Assembly: GCA_902581605.1 (NCBI GenBank)
Contig: CACHPE010000003.1
Location: 46,978-110,977 of the forward strand
Direction of reading: 5' to 3'
Source of the DNA: an uncultured Pelagibacteraceae bacterium
Lineage (GTDB): Bacteria; Pseudomonadota; Alphaproteobacteria; Pelagibacterales; Pelagibacteraceae
DNA length: 64,000 nucleotides
Shown here: piece after piece, positions 7,742 through 16,168 of the stretch
Position numbering within the stretch: position 1 is the stretch's first letter
Layout of the letters: every line of letters starts with the position of its first letter
Translations under genes and position numbers: made by a program
The notes under the pieces: generated by a model
What the model was told of the DNA's origin: nothing
What the model saw: only the letters and a program-made list of their open reading frames with translations
The model's database searches: none

Positions 7742-9441
7742 TTTTTTACTCTATGTTTGAAACTATCTCTTCTAAAACTGTATAATGCTTTTGGATCTAC
7801 ATCAACATCAATCACAGATGGCTTATTTGATTTAATTGCTGCTCTTACAGCTTCACTAATCTCAGAAATTTTTTTAACTTTAAAACCTTTTGCACCATAA
7901 AGTTCCGCAACTTTATCAAAGGATGGACTGGTAATATCCGCACCTAAATATCTTTTTCCAAAAAAATCTTTTTGATAAGCTTTTTCAGCACCCCAACTTT
8001 TATTGTTCATCACAATAGTTGTTGTATTAATTCCATATTCAACAGCAGTGCTCAATTCAGATATTGTCATGCCAAAACCCCCATCACCCATAAGACTAAC
8101 GACTGTTTTTTTAGGTTTTGCAACCTTGACTCCAAGACCACATGCAAAAGAAAAACCAACTAAACCAAAATCCAATGGAGTAAATAATGAAGGAGGATCA
8201 TAATATTCTAAAGCATCTGTAGCCTGCAAACATAACGTTCCAGCATCTAGAGTAATTGCCGAGTTTCTTGGTAGCACTTTTCTTAATTGTTTAAATAGTC
8301 CTTTTGGTTGTATAGGAAAATTTGGACCCAAATTTTCTTTATTTCTATTAATCAAATATTCTTTTCTCTCTTGTAAATAGGAGTTAGTCCAATCTTTAAC
8401 ATTTAATTTAATTTTCTCTTTTTTTACCTCTTCATAAAGTTGTTTAGTTGCAGTCGCAGCATCCGCATGTATCTTTACTCTTACAGGAAAATATTTTCCA
8501 AGCATTGTTTTTTCTAGTTCAATTTGAATTATCTTTGCTTTTTTATTTATATTTTCATAGGAGTAAAAAGTTGAATTAAATCCTAAACGTGTTCCAATTG
8601 CTAAGATGACATCTGCATTTTTAACTAATCTTGATGCTACAGGATTTCCTCTAGGACCCATTTGTCCGGCATTTAATTTATGACCAAAAGGAATTGCATC
8701 TCCATGACCTGCTGCTGTAACAATAGGTAAATTGCATAGCTCAGCTAATTTTATTACCTCTTTGTATTTAGAATTATATTTAATTCCTGCACCAACAATA
8801 ATTACTGAACATTTTGAAGATCCAATTAATTTTGCAGCCTTTTTGATATTTTCTTTATTTCCTTTTTGTTTGCTCTCATTTTCGAAAGATGGTTTTTTAA
8901 TATTGATATTATACTTGTTTGAAGCTGCTAATATATTTCTTGGTAAATTTACACATACAGGTCCCTTTCTAGGTTTCATTGCTAAACTAAAAGCATCACT
9001 CATAATTTTTGGAATTATTTTTGAATTTTTTATAGTCCATGTTTTCTTTGTAATAGGTGCAAACAAAGACTGTTGATCTAAACCTTGGAATGCATCTTCA
9101 ATTTTATCTTTAGTTGAATACGAACCTGCAATTGCAACAACTGGAGAAAAGGCTGCTTTTGCTTGCGCAACGCCTGTAACTAAATTAGTAGCGCCAGGTC
9201 CGTTTTGGCCTGCAATAATTACCCCAGGTCTATTGGATGCTCTTGCATAACCATCAGCCATATGTGTCCCTGTTCTTTCATCTCTGACACCAATAAATTT
9301 TATACTTTTCTCATGATAAAGAGCATCAAACATTTCCATTGTTGCTGAACCAATAAGTCCAAAAACATGTTTTACTCTCTCTTTTTTTAATGATTGAACA
9401 GCAGCTTGTCCGCCGCTAATTCTTTTTCGTTTTTTATTCAC
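7738..9441 (-). CDS. Thiamine-diphosphate-dependent enzyme, Xsc/acetolactate-synthase-like
   Basis: A 567-residue enzyme of the pyruvate-oxidase/acetolactate-synthase superfamily. The cofactor-activating glutamate is Glu55 in GVRDERTGTHMADGYARA. The diphosphate-binding motif begins with GDG at 452-454 and ends at NN 479-480. Several segments recall sulfoacetaldehyde acetyltransferase (Xsc) rather than acetolactate synthase: GLIGSATMEMFDA, GQNGPGAT, FQGLDQQSLF, NNKSWGAEK, QKDFF and the C-terminal FRRDSFK. No phosphate acetyltransferase, which often accompanies xsc, is nearby. It starts at a GTG overlapping the monooxygenase stop (GTGA). Annotation as plain acetolactate synthase would probably be wrong, because the operon is not biosynthetic. 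The true donor substrate is unknown. Confidence 0.82.
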   Translation of the reverse strand: MNKKRKRISGGQAAVQSLKKERVKHVFGLIGSATMEMFDALYHEKSIKFIGVRDERTGTHMADGYARASNRPGVIIAGQNGPGATNLVTGVAQAKAAFSPVVAIAGSYSTKDKIEDAFQGLDQQSLFAPITKKTWTIKNSKIIPKIMSDAFSLAMKPRKGPVCVNLPRNILAASNKYNINIKKPSFENESKQKGNKENIKKAAKLIGSSKCSVIIVGAGIKYNSKYKEVIKLAELCNLPIVTAAGHGDAIPFGHKLNAGQMGPRGNPVASRLVKNADVILAIGTRLGFNSTFYSYENINKKAKIIQIELEKTMLGKYFPVRVKIHADAATATKQLYEEVKKEKIKLNVKDWTNSYLQERKEYLINRNKENLGPNFPIQPKGLFKQLRKVLPRNSAITLDAGTLCLQATDALEYYDPPSLFTPLDFGLVGFSFACGLGVKVAKPKKTVVSLMGDGGFGMTISELSTAVEYGINTTTIVMNNKSWGAEKAYQKDFFGKRYLGADITSPSFDKVAELYGAKGFKVKKISEISEAVRAAIKSNKPSVIDVDVDPKALYSFRRDSFKHRVKK

Positions 9442-10607
9442 GAAACTTTTTTTACTTCAGTGTCAAAATCATCTTGGAAGTGAGGCATAACTTTTTCTGT
9501 AAAGAGTTTTATACTTTTCATACAATCTTTATGCTTCACACCTGGAAAATTAGACCAAACTTGTAAATTTTGTAAATTGAGTTCAGATTTTAATTCATGA
9601 ATTTTATCAATCACATATTCTGGTGTTCCAAATAACATATTTCTTTTGTGTAAAAATTCATAATTTAATAAATCCAATTTACCTTTTGTCTCTGGTAATT
9701 CTTCACCTGGATCCATATGATTTCCTAAACCTCTCCAATGACAAACCCATCTCATATAATTTACCATATGTTCACCAGCTTTCTCTTTTGCTTCTTCCAT
9801 CGTATCTGCAACGAACATATCTCTTACAAGAGACACCCCTTCGCCAAGAGGTATATTTTTCTTTGTTACCTCTGATCTTTTATTTTTATAAGCTTCAAAT
9901 TTTGGTTTCAAAGCTTTTACTGTTGGTATCCACATGATAACGTTGATGTTATTTTCAGCAGCCCACTCAATCGATCTAATTCCATCAACTACTTGATGAA
10001 TTGGAGGGTGTGGCTGTTGATATGGCTGAGGAACAACACTAATTTTTTTCATAGTATTGTCTTCCATATTCATAAATTCTTCACTAGGAGGACTCATATC
10101 ATGCTGCCAAACATAATTTGGGGATGGATAAGTATAAAATTCTCCTTGGTGACTGAAAAATTTTTCACTCCATGCTTTCTTCAATACTTCTAAAGTCTCA
10201 GCAAATAATCTAAAATTTTTAGCCTGATCTTTTAAGTCAGCTTCTTTATTTAGGTTAATTGCTTCTCTTCCATAAATTCCTCTTGCCACACCTATTTCAA
10301 CTCTTCCTTTAGAAAGCTGATCTAGTGTAGCTATGTCTTCAGCTAATCTTATTGGATTATGAAAAGTAATAACGTTTGCAGCTTGGCCTATTCTAATATT
10401 TTTTGTTCTTGCAGCTGCATCTGCACCCATCATTAATGGATTTGTACAAGACTCCATTCCCTCGTGATTGAAGTGATGTTCTGTAAACCAAATTGAATTC
10501 CATTTGTTTTGATCACAGTATTCTGTGATTTCTTTAGTTTCATCTAATAATTGATGATAAGGTTTGTGTGTCCAGTTTGTGGTATTACAAAAATAACCAA
10601 ATTTCAT
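9438..10607 (-). CDS. LLM-class flavin-dependent monooxygenase (bacterial luciferase-like)
   Basis: First gene of the five-gene operon, 389 residues. The start is ATG 10607 (MKFGYFCNTTNWTHK), supported by an excellent ribosome binding site AAAGGAGG just upstream; the frame extends further but without such a signal. The luciferase-like TIM-barrel landmarks are WFTEHHFNHEG near residue 55, RIGQAANVITFHNPIRLAEDIATLDQLSKGRVEIGVARG near 85-125 (FMN/phosphate region) and VVDGIRSIEWAAENN. Enzymes of this class use FMNH2 and O2 to desulfonate sulfonates, oxidise amines or open rings. A separate flavin reductase would be needed and is not adjacent. With the Xsc-like enzyme and aldehyde dehydrogenase downstream, a sulfonate or N-heterocycle substrate is possible but unproven. 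Confidence 0.85.
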   Translation of the reverse strand: MKFGYFCNTTNWTHKPYHQLLDETKEITEYCDQNKWNSIWFTEHHFNHEGMESCTNPLMMGADAAARTKNIRIGQAANVITFHNPIRLAEDIATLDQLSKGRVEIGVARGIYGREAINLNKEADLKDQAKNFRLFAETLEVLKKAWSEKFFSHQGEFYTYPSPNYVWQHDMSPPSEEFMNMEDNTMKKISVVPQPYQQPHPPIHQVVDGIRSIEWAAENNINVIMWIPTVKALKPKFEAYKNKRSEVTKKNIPLGEGVSLVRDMFVADTMEEAKEKAGEHMVNYMRWVCHWRGLGNHMDPGEELPETKGKLDLLNYEFLHKRNMLFGTPEYVIDKIHELKSELNLQNLQVWSNFPGVKHKDCMKSIKLFTEKVMPHFQDDFDTEVKKVS

Positions 10608-10712
10608 AAAGCCTCCTTTAAAAGTTAATTTAAAGACGACCGATCCCACTTTCGTAAATCTATGAATTTATCGACGAGTTATGTATCGCTTTATAATTAA
10701 ACTTTATTATTA

Positions 10713-11681
10713 CTAACGTTGATATTCAATAAATTTCTTTAAGGATTTATTAAGAAATTTCTCATAAATTTGACCATTATTTTTGAATTTACTTCCATTT
10801 AAAAATGATTGGTTCATTTTGAAATCATAGGAAGGTTCAAAGAAAAAAGGAACAGATAGTCTCTTACTTTTATTCCACAAAACCCTGTGATTAGTTGCTT
10901 TAAATTTACCTTTGCTTAGAAACTCTAATGCTCTTCCTGTATTTACTACTAAAGCTTTTTTGTTGAATGGCACATCATACCATTTTTTGTTTTTTCTATT
11001 TTGTACTTGTAATCCACCTTTTCTATCTTGATAGAGAACTGTAAATATTCCACTATCAACATGTGTTTCACATCCAAGCGCTACTCCATCTTGTTTTGAT
11101 ATTTCTACTGGTTTAGTTTGATTTGGGTAATAATTAAATCTTAATGTGCTTAAAGTTTTTAATCTTGAAAAAGCTACAGTAGAAATCTCAGGATTTTTTT
11201 TATTAAGTTTTATCAGACTTTTAAACAATATTTCACTCAATCTATAAATGTTATCAAAATACTTGTTTAAAGTATTAATTGAGTTTTTATTAAAACACAC
11301 GCCCAGATTAATAAACTCTATGTATTGATTTTTGAGACTTGAAGAATATTTTTTAGTTACTTTTAAATCACCTATATCCAGTCCTTCTTTTCCATTAACA
11401 TCATTAGGAAAATATCCTCTATATAAATTTTTATTTTTTTTATTCCATTTTTTAGGTGCTAATCTTCTTTTCGTGCTGTCTGGTAAATTAAAAAATTTAT
11501 TAGCAACTTCACATGTTTTTTTTATTTCTTTATGATTAATCCCATGTCCAGTAATTTGAAAAAATCCTACATTGGCACAAGCTTTTTCAATTTCTTTAAT
11601 TGTTTTAAATGCATTTTGAGTTTCAAAATTATTTTTTATTAAAGAAGAAATGTTAATTGTTGGTATAAAGTTCTTGCTCAT
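10713..11681 (-). CDS. 2-oxoglutarate/Fe(II) dioxygenase, isopenicillin-N-synthase-like
   Basis: A 322-residue non-haem iron oxygenase. The N-terminal region has the DIOX_N style (FIPTINISSL...ACANVGFFQITGHGI). The C-terminal double-stranded beta helix shows the full metal and co-substrate set: His207 and Asp209 in CETHVDSG, His265 in NHRVLWN, and Arg274-x-Ser276 in RLSVPFFF for 2-oxoglutarate. It starts with an ATGA overlap at the DMT-transporter stop, so it is the last gene of that transcript. The substrate is unknown; the IPNS-like group includes amino acid and secondary-metabolite hydroxylases as well as ethylene-forming enzymes. The intact RxS motif favours 2-oxoglutarate use over IPNS-type chemistry. 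Confidence 0.83.
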   Translation of the reverse strand: MSKNFIPTINISSLIKNNFETQNAFKTIKEIEKACANVGFFQITGHGINHKEIKKTCEVANKFFNLPDSTKRRLAPKKWNKKNKNLYRGYFPNDVNGKEGLDIGDLKVTKKYSSSLKNQYIEFINLGVCFNKNSINTLNKYFDNIYRLSEILFKSLIKLNKKNPEISTVAFSRLKTLSTLRFNYYPNQTKPVEISKQDGVALGCETHVDSGIFTVLYQDRKGGLQVQNRKNKKWYDVPFNKKALVVNTGRALEFLSKGKFKATNHRVLWNKSKRLSVPFFFEPSYDFKMNQSFLNGSKFKNNGQIYEKFLNKSLKKFIEYQR

Positions 11682-12631
11682 CTTCTAACTGGTGTTTCTG
11701 TTGCAATAAATTGATCTCTAACTCTCTCTCTCATGTAAATATAAATTCCAGCTGTTATAATACACGCAACACCAATAAACGTTCTGATCGTTGGTACCTC
11801 ATTAAATAAAAAGTAGCCAGGTATCATAGACATAATTATTAATGAGTACTCAAACAAAGAAACAACAGAAGGTGATGCAACTATATATGCTGAAAAAATA
11901 CAAACAAAAGCTATTGATGCAGCAAAACCAAAAAATAAAATAAATTTCCATGTATATTCAATATTTGAAAACCATTCTCTAAAGATGAATTGTATTGTTG
12001 GATCAAAGTTTGAATTATTTAGCTGACCACTTCCCATAAAAAAATACAAAATTACGCACAGCAATATTGCAATTAGATAAAAGTAATATAGTTGGGTGTT
12101 AACATCATCTTTATCGGATGTATATTTAGTGATTGTCATAGAGGCCGCATAACAAAATGCACAAAAAACTGGTAAAAGACTTCGATATTCAAAGTCTGAA
12201 AAATTTGGATTTAAGACTATAAAAACGCCTATAAAACCAAAAACAATTGCTGACCATCTTCTAATACCAATAGTTTCTTTTAAAAATAATTTTGCAAATA
12301 TTGATACGAAAAAAGGGGAGGAAAAAAATAGAGCATTTGCTGTTGCTAATGGCATAAAAGTTAATGAGATAAAAAAAGCAGAAAAAGCAATAAAATGTAA
12401 AAATACTCTTAGTATTGTTAAAAAAGGATAGTGAGTTTTAAGAGAGACTTTTTGCTTTCTGAATTTTATATAACCAAATAGCAAAATTGCTGCAACAAAA
12501 TATCTTCCAAAAAATATTTCATATAAAGCTGCTTTTTCAAAAATGAATTTAATTAAAGCATCCTGCATTGCAAAAAATGTCATTGCAGTAATAATTAAAA
12601 GTATTCCTTTTGAATTATTATTAGTACCCAT
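11678..12631 (-). CDS. DMT-family (EamA) transporter
   Basis: A 317-residue membrane protein with about ten helices arranged as two EamA repeats, the usual DMT superfamily architecture. Repeat 1 begins GILLIITAMTFFAMQDALIKFIFE and carries LFGYIKFRKQKVSLK. Each repeat ends in a conserved stretch, FLKETIGIRRWSAIVFGFIGVFIVL for the first and NEVPTIRTFIGVACIITAGIYIY for the second. The substrate is not predictable; family members export amino acids, metabolites or nucleobase compounds. The stop overlaps the start of the 2-oxoglutarate oxygenase. A second, unrelated-looking EamA protein lies at 18541-19413. Confidence 0.85.
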   Translation of the reverse strand: MGTNNNSKGILLIITAMTFFAMQDALIKFIFEKAALYEIFFGRYFVAAILLFGYIKFRKQKVSLKTHYPFLTILRVFLHFIAFSAFFISLTFMPLATANALFFSSPFFVSIFAKLFLKETIGIRRWSAIVFGFIGVFIVLNPNFSDFEYRSLLPVFCAFCYAASMTITKYTSDKDDVNTQLYYFYLIAILLCVILYFFMGSGQLNNSNFDPTIQFIFREWFSNIEYTWKFILFFGFAASIAFVCIFSAYIVASPSVVSLFEYSLIIMSMIPGYFLFNEVPTIRTFIGVACIITAGIYIYMRERVRDQFIATETPVRR

Positions 12632-12671
12632 TATGCACCTATATCAAAAAAAAATTGTCTAGAATATTTAA

Positions 12672-13133
12672 TTATTTCTTTAATTTAGAAGAGAACAGAA
12701 GACCTTCGCTTGAAAATTTTGACTTATTTTCTTGAATAAAATCTTTCATTAATTTTACTTTTTCTTCCTCAAATTCAGTAACTTTCCTTTTACTTAAATC
12801 TATATATAGCGATATCCATTCCATAGAAGCTGAAAGTTTGTTAGTTTTTTGAGAAATCATTTCCATTTTTAAATGAAGTCTTTTTTTATCATGATCAAAA
12901 TAAGTCAGATTAACATTGACCATTTCTCCCTCTTTTACCTCATTTAAATATTTAGTATTAGTTTCAACAACCATTGTACTTCTATTAAGATCTTTCGCTG
13001 CAGTTCCTCCCATTTTAAATTTTTCAAGTGCAACTTCCCATGCTTGATCAAAAACAAGAACATAATAAGCCATGTTCATATGATTGTTGTAATCAACCCA
13101 TTCCTTTTTTACTTCAAAATTTTTTAATAACAC
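12672..13133 (-). CDS. Hotdog-fold acyl-CoA thioesterase
   Basis: A 153-residue hotdog-fold protein of the 4HBT/FcbC-like thioesterase group. The active-site helix region EWVDYNNHMNMAYYVLVFDQAWE (residues 11-33) has the typical D/E-x-N-x-H-x-N pattern, followed by VVETNTKYLNEVKEGEMVNV. The start is GTG 13133, one base from the stop of the ProV-like gene, so the two are co-transcribed. Thioesterases of this group sit beside or are fused to carnitine dehydrogenase in carnitine degradation, where they cleave betainyl-CoA. The pairing here with a glycine-betaine-type ATPase makes a betainyl-CoA role plausible. That assignment is inference and no carnitine dehydrogenase is clearly present. Confidence 0.75.
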   Translation of the reverse strand: MLLKNFEVKKEWVDYNNHMNMAYYVLVFDQAWEVALEKFKMGGTAAKDLNRSTMVVETNTKYLNEVKEGEMVNVNLTYFDHDKKRLHLKMEMISQKTNKLSASMEWISLYIDLSKRKVTEFEEEKVKLMKDFIQENKSKFSSEGLLFSSKLKK

Positions 13134-13134
13134 T

Positions 13135-14160
13135 TTATGATCTTGTTAATGAAGACTGTAATTCTTTATTTGAAATGTATCCTTTTACATTCCCACTTTT
13201 ATCAACCACTTCACAATTTGAGTCAGAACAAACGATTTTTGGTAAAAAATCTTCTATAAATTCATCTTCATTTACTTTTATTAAGTTTGATTTATCTATG
13301 TCATTAGCTTGATCAGCAGTTTTCATAATAATTTTTGCCTTTATAACTTTTGCTCTGTTCACGTCTTTTACAAAAGCTTTTACATAATCATCAGCTGGGT
13401 TCATAATAATTTCCTCTGGGGTTCCTACTTGCACTAATTTTCCAGAATTTAATATCCCGATATGATCTCCCAATCTTAATGATTCATCCAAATCATGTGT
13501 AATAAATACAATTGTTTTTTTTAATTCTGCTTGAAGATCAATTAATTGTTTCTGCATATCACTTCTAATAAGAGGATCTAGAGCGCTGAAAGCTTCATCC
13601 ATTAACATAATATCTGTATCAGTAGCCAACGCTCTTGCCAAACCAACACGTTGTTGCATTCCTCCTGATAATTGAGCAGGGTATTGATTTTCAAAACCAG
13701 TAAGTCCAACTGCATCGATTTTTTCCATTGAGATTTTATTTCTCTCATCTTCACTTTTCCCTTGCATTTCTAATCCATAACCAACATTTTGAATTACTGT
13801 TTTATGTGGGAATAAACCAAATCTTTGAAATACCATACTCATTTTATGTCTTCTAAATTCAATAAGCTTGTCTTTATCAAGCGACATTACATTCGTGCCC
13901 TCAACTAAAATTTCGCCATCTGTTGGATCTATTAATCTATTTAAATGTCTTATAAGTGTTGATTTTCCTGATCCTGATAAACCCATACAAACAAAGGTTT
14001 CTCCTTCCTTAATTTTAAGCGAAACATTATCTAATCCAACGGTATGACCAGTTTGCTCTAAAATTTCGTCTTTTGTTGCACCATCTTTTACCATTGGCAG
14101 TACAGAAGAAGGGTTGTTTCCAAAAATTTTGTATACGTTGTTGATCTCAATTTTTGACAT
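13135..14160 (-). CDS. Glycine betaine/proline-type ABC ATPase (ProV/OpuAA), orphan
   Basis: A 341-residue ATPase with Walker A GLSGSGKST (about 60-68), Q-loop MVFQRFGLFPHKT, signature LSGGMQQRVGLARAL, Walker B DIMLMDEAFSALDP and the H-loop ITHDLDE. The N-terminal extension before the core (MSKIEINNVYKIFG..) and a C-terminal degenerate CBS-like tail (KIVCSDSNCEVVDKSGNVKG) are typical of ProV/OpuAA. No permease or binding protein lies beside it: its neighbours are a thioesterase and, divergently, an aldolase gene. A second such ATPase with its own permease is at 58088-59119, so this copy may serve a transporter encoded elsewhere or share one. Confidence 0.88.
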   Translation of the reverse strand: MSKIEINNVYKIFGNNPSSVLPMVKDGATKDEILEQTGHTVGLDNVSLKIKEGETFVCMGLSGSGKSTLIRHLNRLIDPTDGEILVEGTNVMSLDKDKLIEFRRHKMSMVFQRFGLFPHKTVIQNVGYGLEMQGKSEDERNKISMEKIDAVGLTGFENQYPAQLSGGMQQRVGLARALATDTDIMLMDEAFSALDPLIRSDMQKQLIDLQAELKKTIVFITHDLDESLRLGDHIGILNSGKLVQVGTPEEIIMNPADDYVKAFVKDVNRAKVIKAKIIMKTADQANDIDKSNLIKVNEDEFIEDFLPKIVCSDSNCEVVDKSGNVKGYISNKELQSSLTRS

Positions 14161-14285
14161 GATGTAATGTTCTAACAGTTACAATCATCATATGTAAAAC
14201 AAATATTATACAACTTATAAGTGTTTTAAGAAATAACAGTTGTATTTATTTGCTTTTGCTTATTTTTTAAATAAGAATTTTGTAT
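14161..14285. promoter_or_regulatory. Divergent intergenic region with palindrome beside the class II aldolase start
   Basis: This 125-base spacer must hold the promoters of the minus-strand proV-like transcript and the plus-strand aldolase/oxygenase transcript. It contains a 7-base inverted repeat CTTATTT-TTT-AAATAAG at 14259-14275, ending 10 bases before the aldolase ATG at 14286. The repeat could act as an operator or an initiation-blocking hairpin. There is no good Shine-Dalgarno sequence before that ATG. No promoter pair stands out clearly enough to be called. Confidence 0.35.
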
Positions 14286-15017
14286 ATGGCGCAAACAGAT
14301 AAAGATGTGCGACTAGAGTTGTCTGCTCTCTATAGAATTTTACATATGTACGGCATGACAGACCTTGCTAACCAATGTGCAGGGGCAAGATCTGCTGAAG
14401 ATAGAAATTGTTCTTTCGTTCATCCATATGGAATGTTTTATGAAGAAATTACTGCTTCATCTTTAGTTAAAATTGATCAAAACGGAAAAAAATTAGATTC
14501 AAACGGTCCTTGGTTAAACGATGGATGTATTAATCTTGCTCAATGGATTTTTAATAAAAGAAATGATGTAAATTTTTACGTTCACGGACATGCCAATGAT
14601 GTGATGGCAGTTGGAGGTACCAAAGAAGGTTTGATGTATCTTTCACAGGCCGCAGTTTATTTAAATCACCTTGTTGGATATATTGATTATGAATTTGTTG
14701 AGGATAAAGAATTTGGAAGCAAGTTTGAAAACCTAATTAGCAAACACGACATTTTGATTACAAGGAATCATGGATATTACACAGTAGGAAAAACTGCTGC
14801 AGAAGCATTTTTCAGAGCTTATTATTTAGAGCAAGCATGTTCAGTTCAGGTAAAAAACCTTGCAATGGGGTTAAACAAACTTGAAATAGATAAACAGAAA
14901 GCTGCATATTTTTGGGAAAACATGAGTGACTCTGATGATTATAATTATGATGGAAAAACGGAGTGGGCTGCTTTATTAAGAAAACTAGAGAGGGAACATT
15001 CAAATTATAAAAATTAA
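14286..15017 (+). CDS. Class II aldolase/adducin family protein
   Basis: A 243-residue protein of the zinc-dependent class II aldolase/adducin fold (FucA/AraD/MtnB-like). Metal-binding histidines are visible in YVHGHANDVMAVGG (His about 100 and 102) and TRNHGYYTVG (His about 162). The family's opening SALYRILHMYGMTDLANQ is clear, close to the MtnB-like/adducin subgroup. The ATG at 14286 is preferred over an in-frame TTG two codons earlier. The stop overlaps the ATG of the following oxygenase (TAATG), tying their functions. In a carnitine-synthesis-like reading it would be the aldolase acting on a hydroxylated product, but the known hydroxytrimethyllysine aldolases are PLP enzymes, so this is only a suggestion. 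Confidence 0.82.
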   Translation: MAQTDKDVRLELSALYRILHMYGMTDLANQCAGARSAEDRNCSFVHPYGMFYEEITASSLVKIDQNGKKLDSNGPWLNDGCINLAQWIFNKRNDVNFYVHGHANDVMAVGGTKEGLMYLSQAAVYLNHLVGYIDYEFVEDKEFGSKFENLISKHDILITRNHGYYTVGKTAAEAFFRAYYLEQACSVQVKNLAMGLNKLEIDKQKAAYFWENMSDSDDYNYDGKTEWAALLRKLEREHSNYKN

Positions 15018-16168
15018 TGGAACAAAATTTTACAATTAAGAATATAACTAAAAATTCTACAAATTTAGAAGTTGACTGGAGTGATGGAAAAAAAAGTAAA
15101 TTTAATTATTTATGGCTAAGAGACAATTGTCCAACTGCACACGATAAAGACTCACGTCATAGAATGTTTAATATTTTAAAAGTATCAAATAATATTAACC
15201 CAAAAAAATTTTCAGTAAATAACGAAGGTAAGCTTGAAATTGAATGGAGTGAAGGAGACCATGTAAGTTATTATGATCAAAATTGGTTAAGAGAAAACTG
15301 CTATACAATAAAAAATAATCTAGAATATAAATCACCATATCAACTTTGGGACAATTCTTTGCAAAATGACCTGAAGTCAATCGAGATTGAGCATGATGAA
15401 ATTATGAGTTCAGATAAAGGACTTATCAGATGGTTAGAGCTTTTACATCATACTGGAATTGCTATTGTAAAAAATGCTCCAACTGAAAATAATTCTGGCT
15501 TTAAAATTTTAAACAGAATTAGCCATACCAGAGAAACTTTTTTTAAAACACCATTTGAAGTAATCAACATTCCTAAACCAAATAATTCTGCTTACACAGC
15601 GCATGCTTTAAGAAATCATATGGATCTACCATGGTTTGAAACACCACCTGGATATCAATTTCTTCATTGTTTAGTAAATTCTGCAACTGGAGGAGACTCA
15701 TCCGCCGTAGATGGCTTTGCAGTTGCAGATTATTTAAGAAAAAATGAGAAAGAAATATTTGATACGCTAGTAAACGTTCATTTAAAATTTAGAGACATGG
15801 ATTATACACAAGAGTCTGTTAGAAGTTATTACGCACCCGCGATATCTCTTACAAAAGATAATGATTACCATGATATTCGTTTTAGCGTAGCAACTATGGA
15901 TGCTTTAGACTGTCATCCTGATTTGATGGATAAAGTTTACAAAGCTCATCATCGATTTGGAAATTTGCTTCATGACGATCAATTCCAGATTAAATTTAGA
16001 TTAGGACCAGGTGATATTTTTTCTTTTAACAACAGAAGATTATTACACGGTAGAACTGAATATGATCCAAACTCAGGACATAGACATTTACAAGGTTATT
16101 ACATGGATCGAGATGAAGTTATTGGAAGACTAAGATATTTAAAAAATTCGGTTAACTCCAACCAGTAA
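15017..16168 (+). CDS. Gamma-butyrobetaine hydroxylase / trimethyllysine dioxygenase-like 2-oxoglutarate oxygenase
   Basis: A 383-residue enzyme with the two-domain architecture of BBOX/TMLD. The N-terminal GBBH-like domain holds YLWLRDNCPT near 31-40 and a second WLRENC near 90-95. The C-terminal TauD-type oxygenase has iron ligands His201 and Asp203 (NHMDLPW) and His344 (LLHGRTEYD). The N-terminal zinc site appears altered: Cys38 and His82 are present, but the other two zinc cysteines I recall for human BBOX (40 and 43) are Thr and Asp. It is coupled to the class II aldolase, and glycine-betaine-type transport and ALDH genes are nearby. This supports action on a quaternary-ammonium acid. 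Its 3' end overlaps the convergent ALDH gene by 17 bases. Confidence 0.82.
   Translation: MEQNFTIKNITKNSTNLEVDWSDGKKSKFNYLWLRDNCPTAHDKDSRHRMFNILKVSNNINPKKFSVNNEGKLEIEWSEGDHVSYYDQNWLRENCYTIKNNLEYKSPYQLWDNSLQNDLKSIEIEHDEIMSSDKGLIRWLELLHHTGIAIVKNAPTENNSGFKILNRISHTRETFFKTPFEVINIPKPNNSAYTAHALRNHMDLPWFETPPGYQFLHCLVNSATGGDSSAVDGFAVADYLRKNEKEIFDTLVNVHLKFRDMDYTQESVRSYYAPAISLTKDNDYHDIRFSVATMDALDCHPDLMDKVYKAHHRFGNLLHDDQFQIKFRLGPGDIFSFNNRRLLHGRTEYDPNSGHRHLQGYYMDRDEVIGRLRYLKNSVNSNQ

Noticed and set aside
8732..9076. 114-codon plus-strand frame opposite the thiamine-diphosphate enzyme
   Set aside because: It sits entirely within a gene with intact ThDP motifs; hydrophobicity arises from the opposite-strand codon bias.
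7738..9441. Biosynthetic acetolactate synthase (ilvB)
   Set aside because: There is no small subunit and no isoleucine-valine genes nearby, and the motif set is closer to Xsc.
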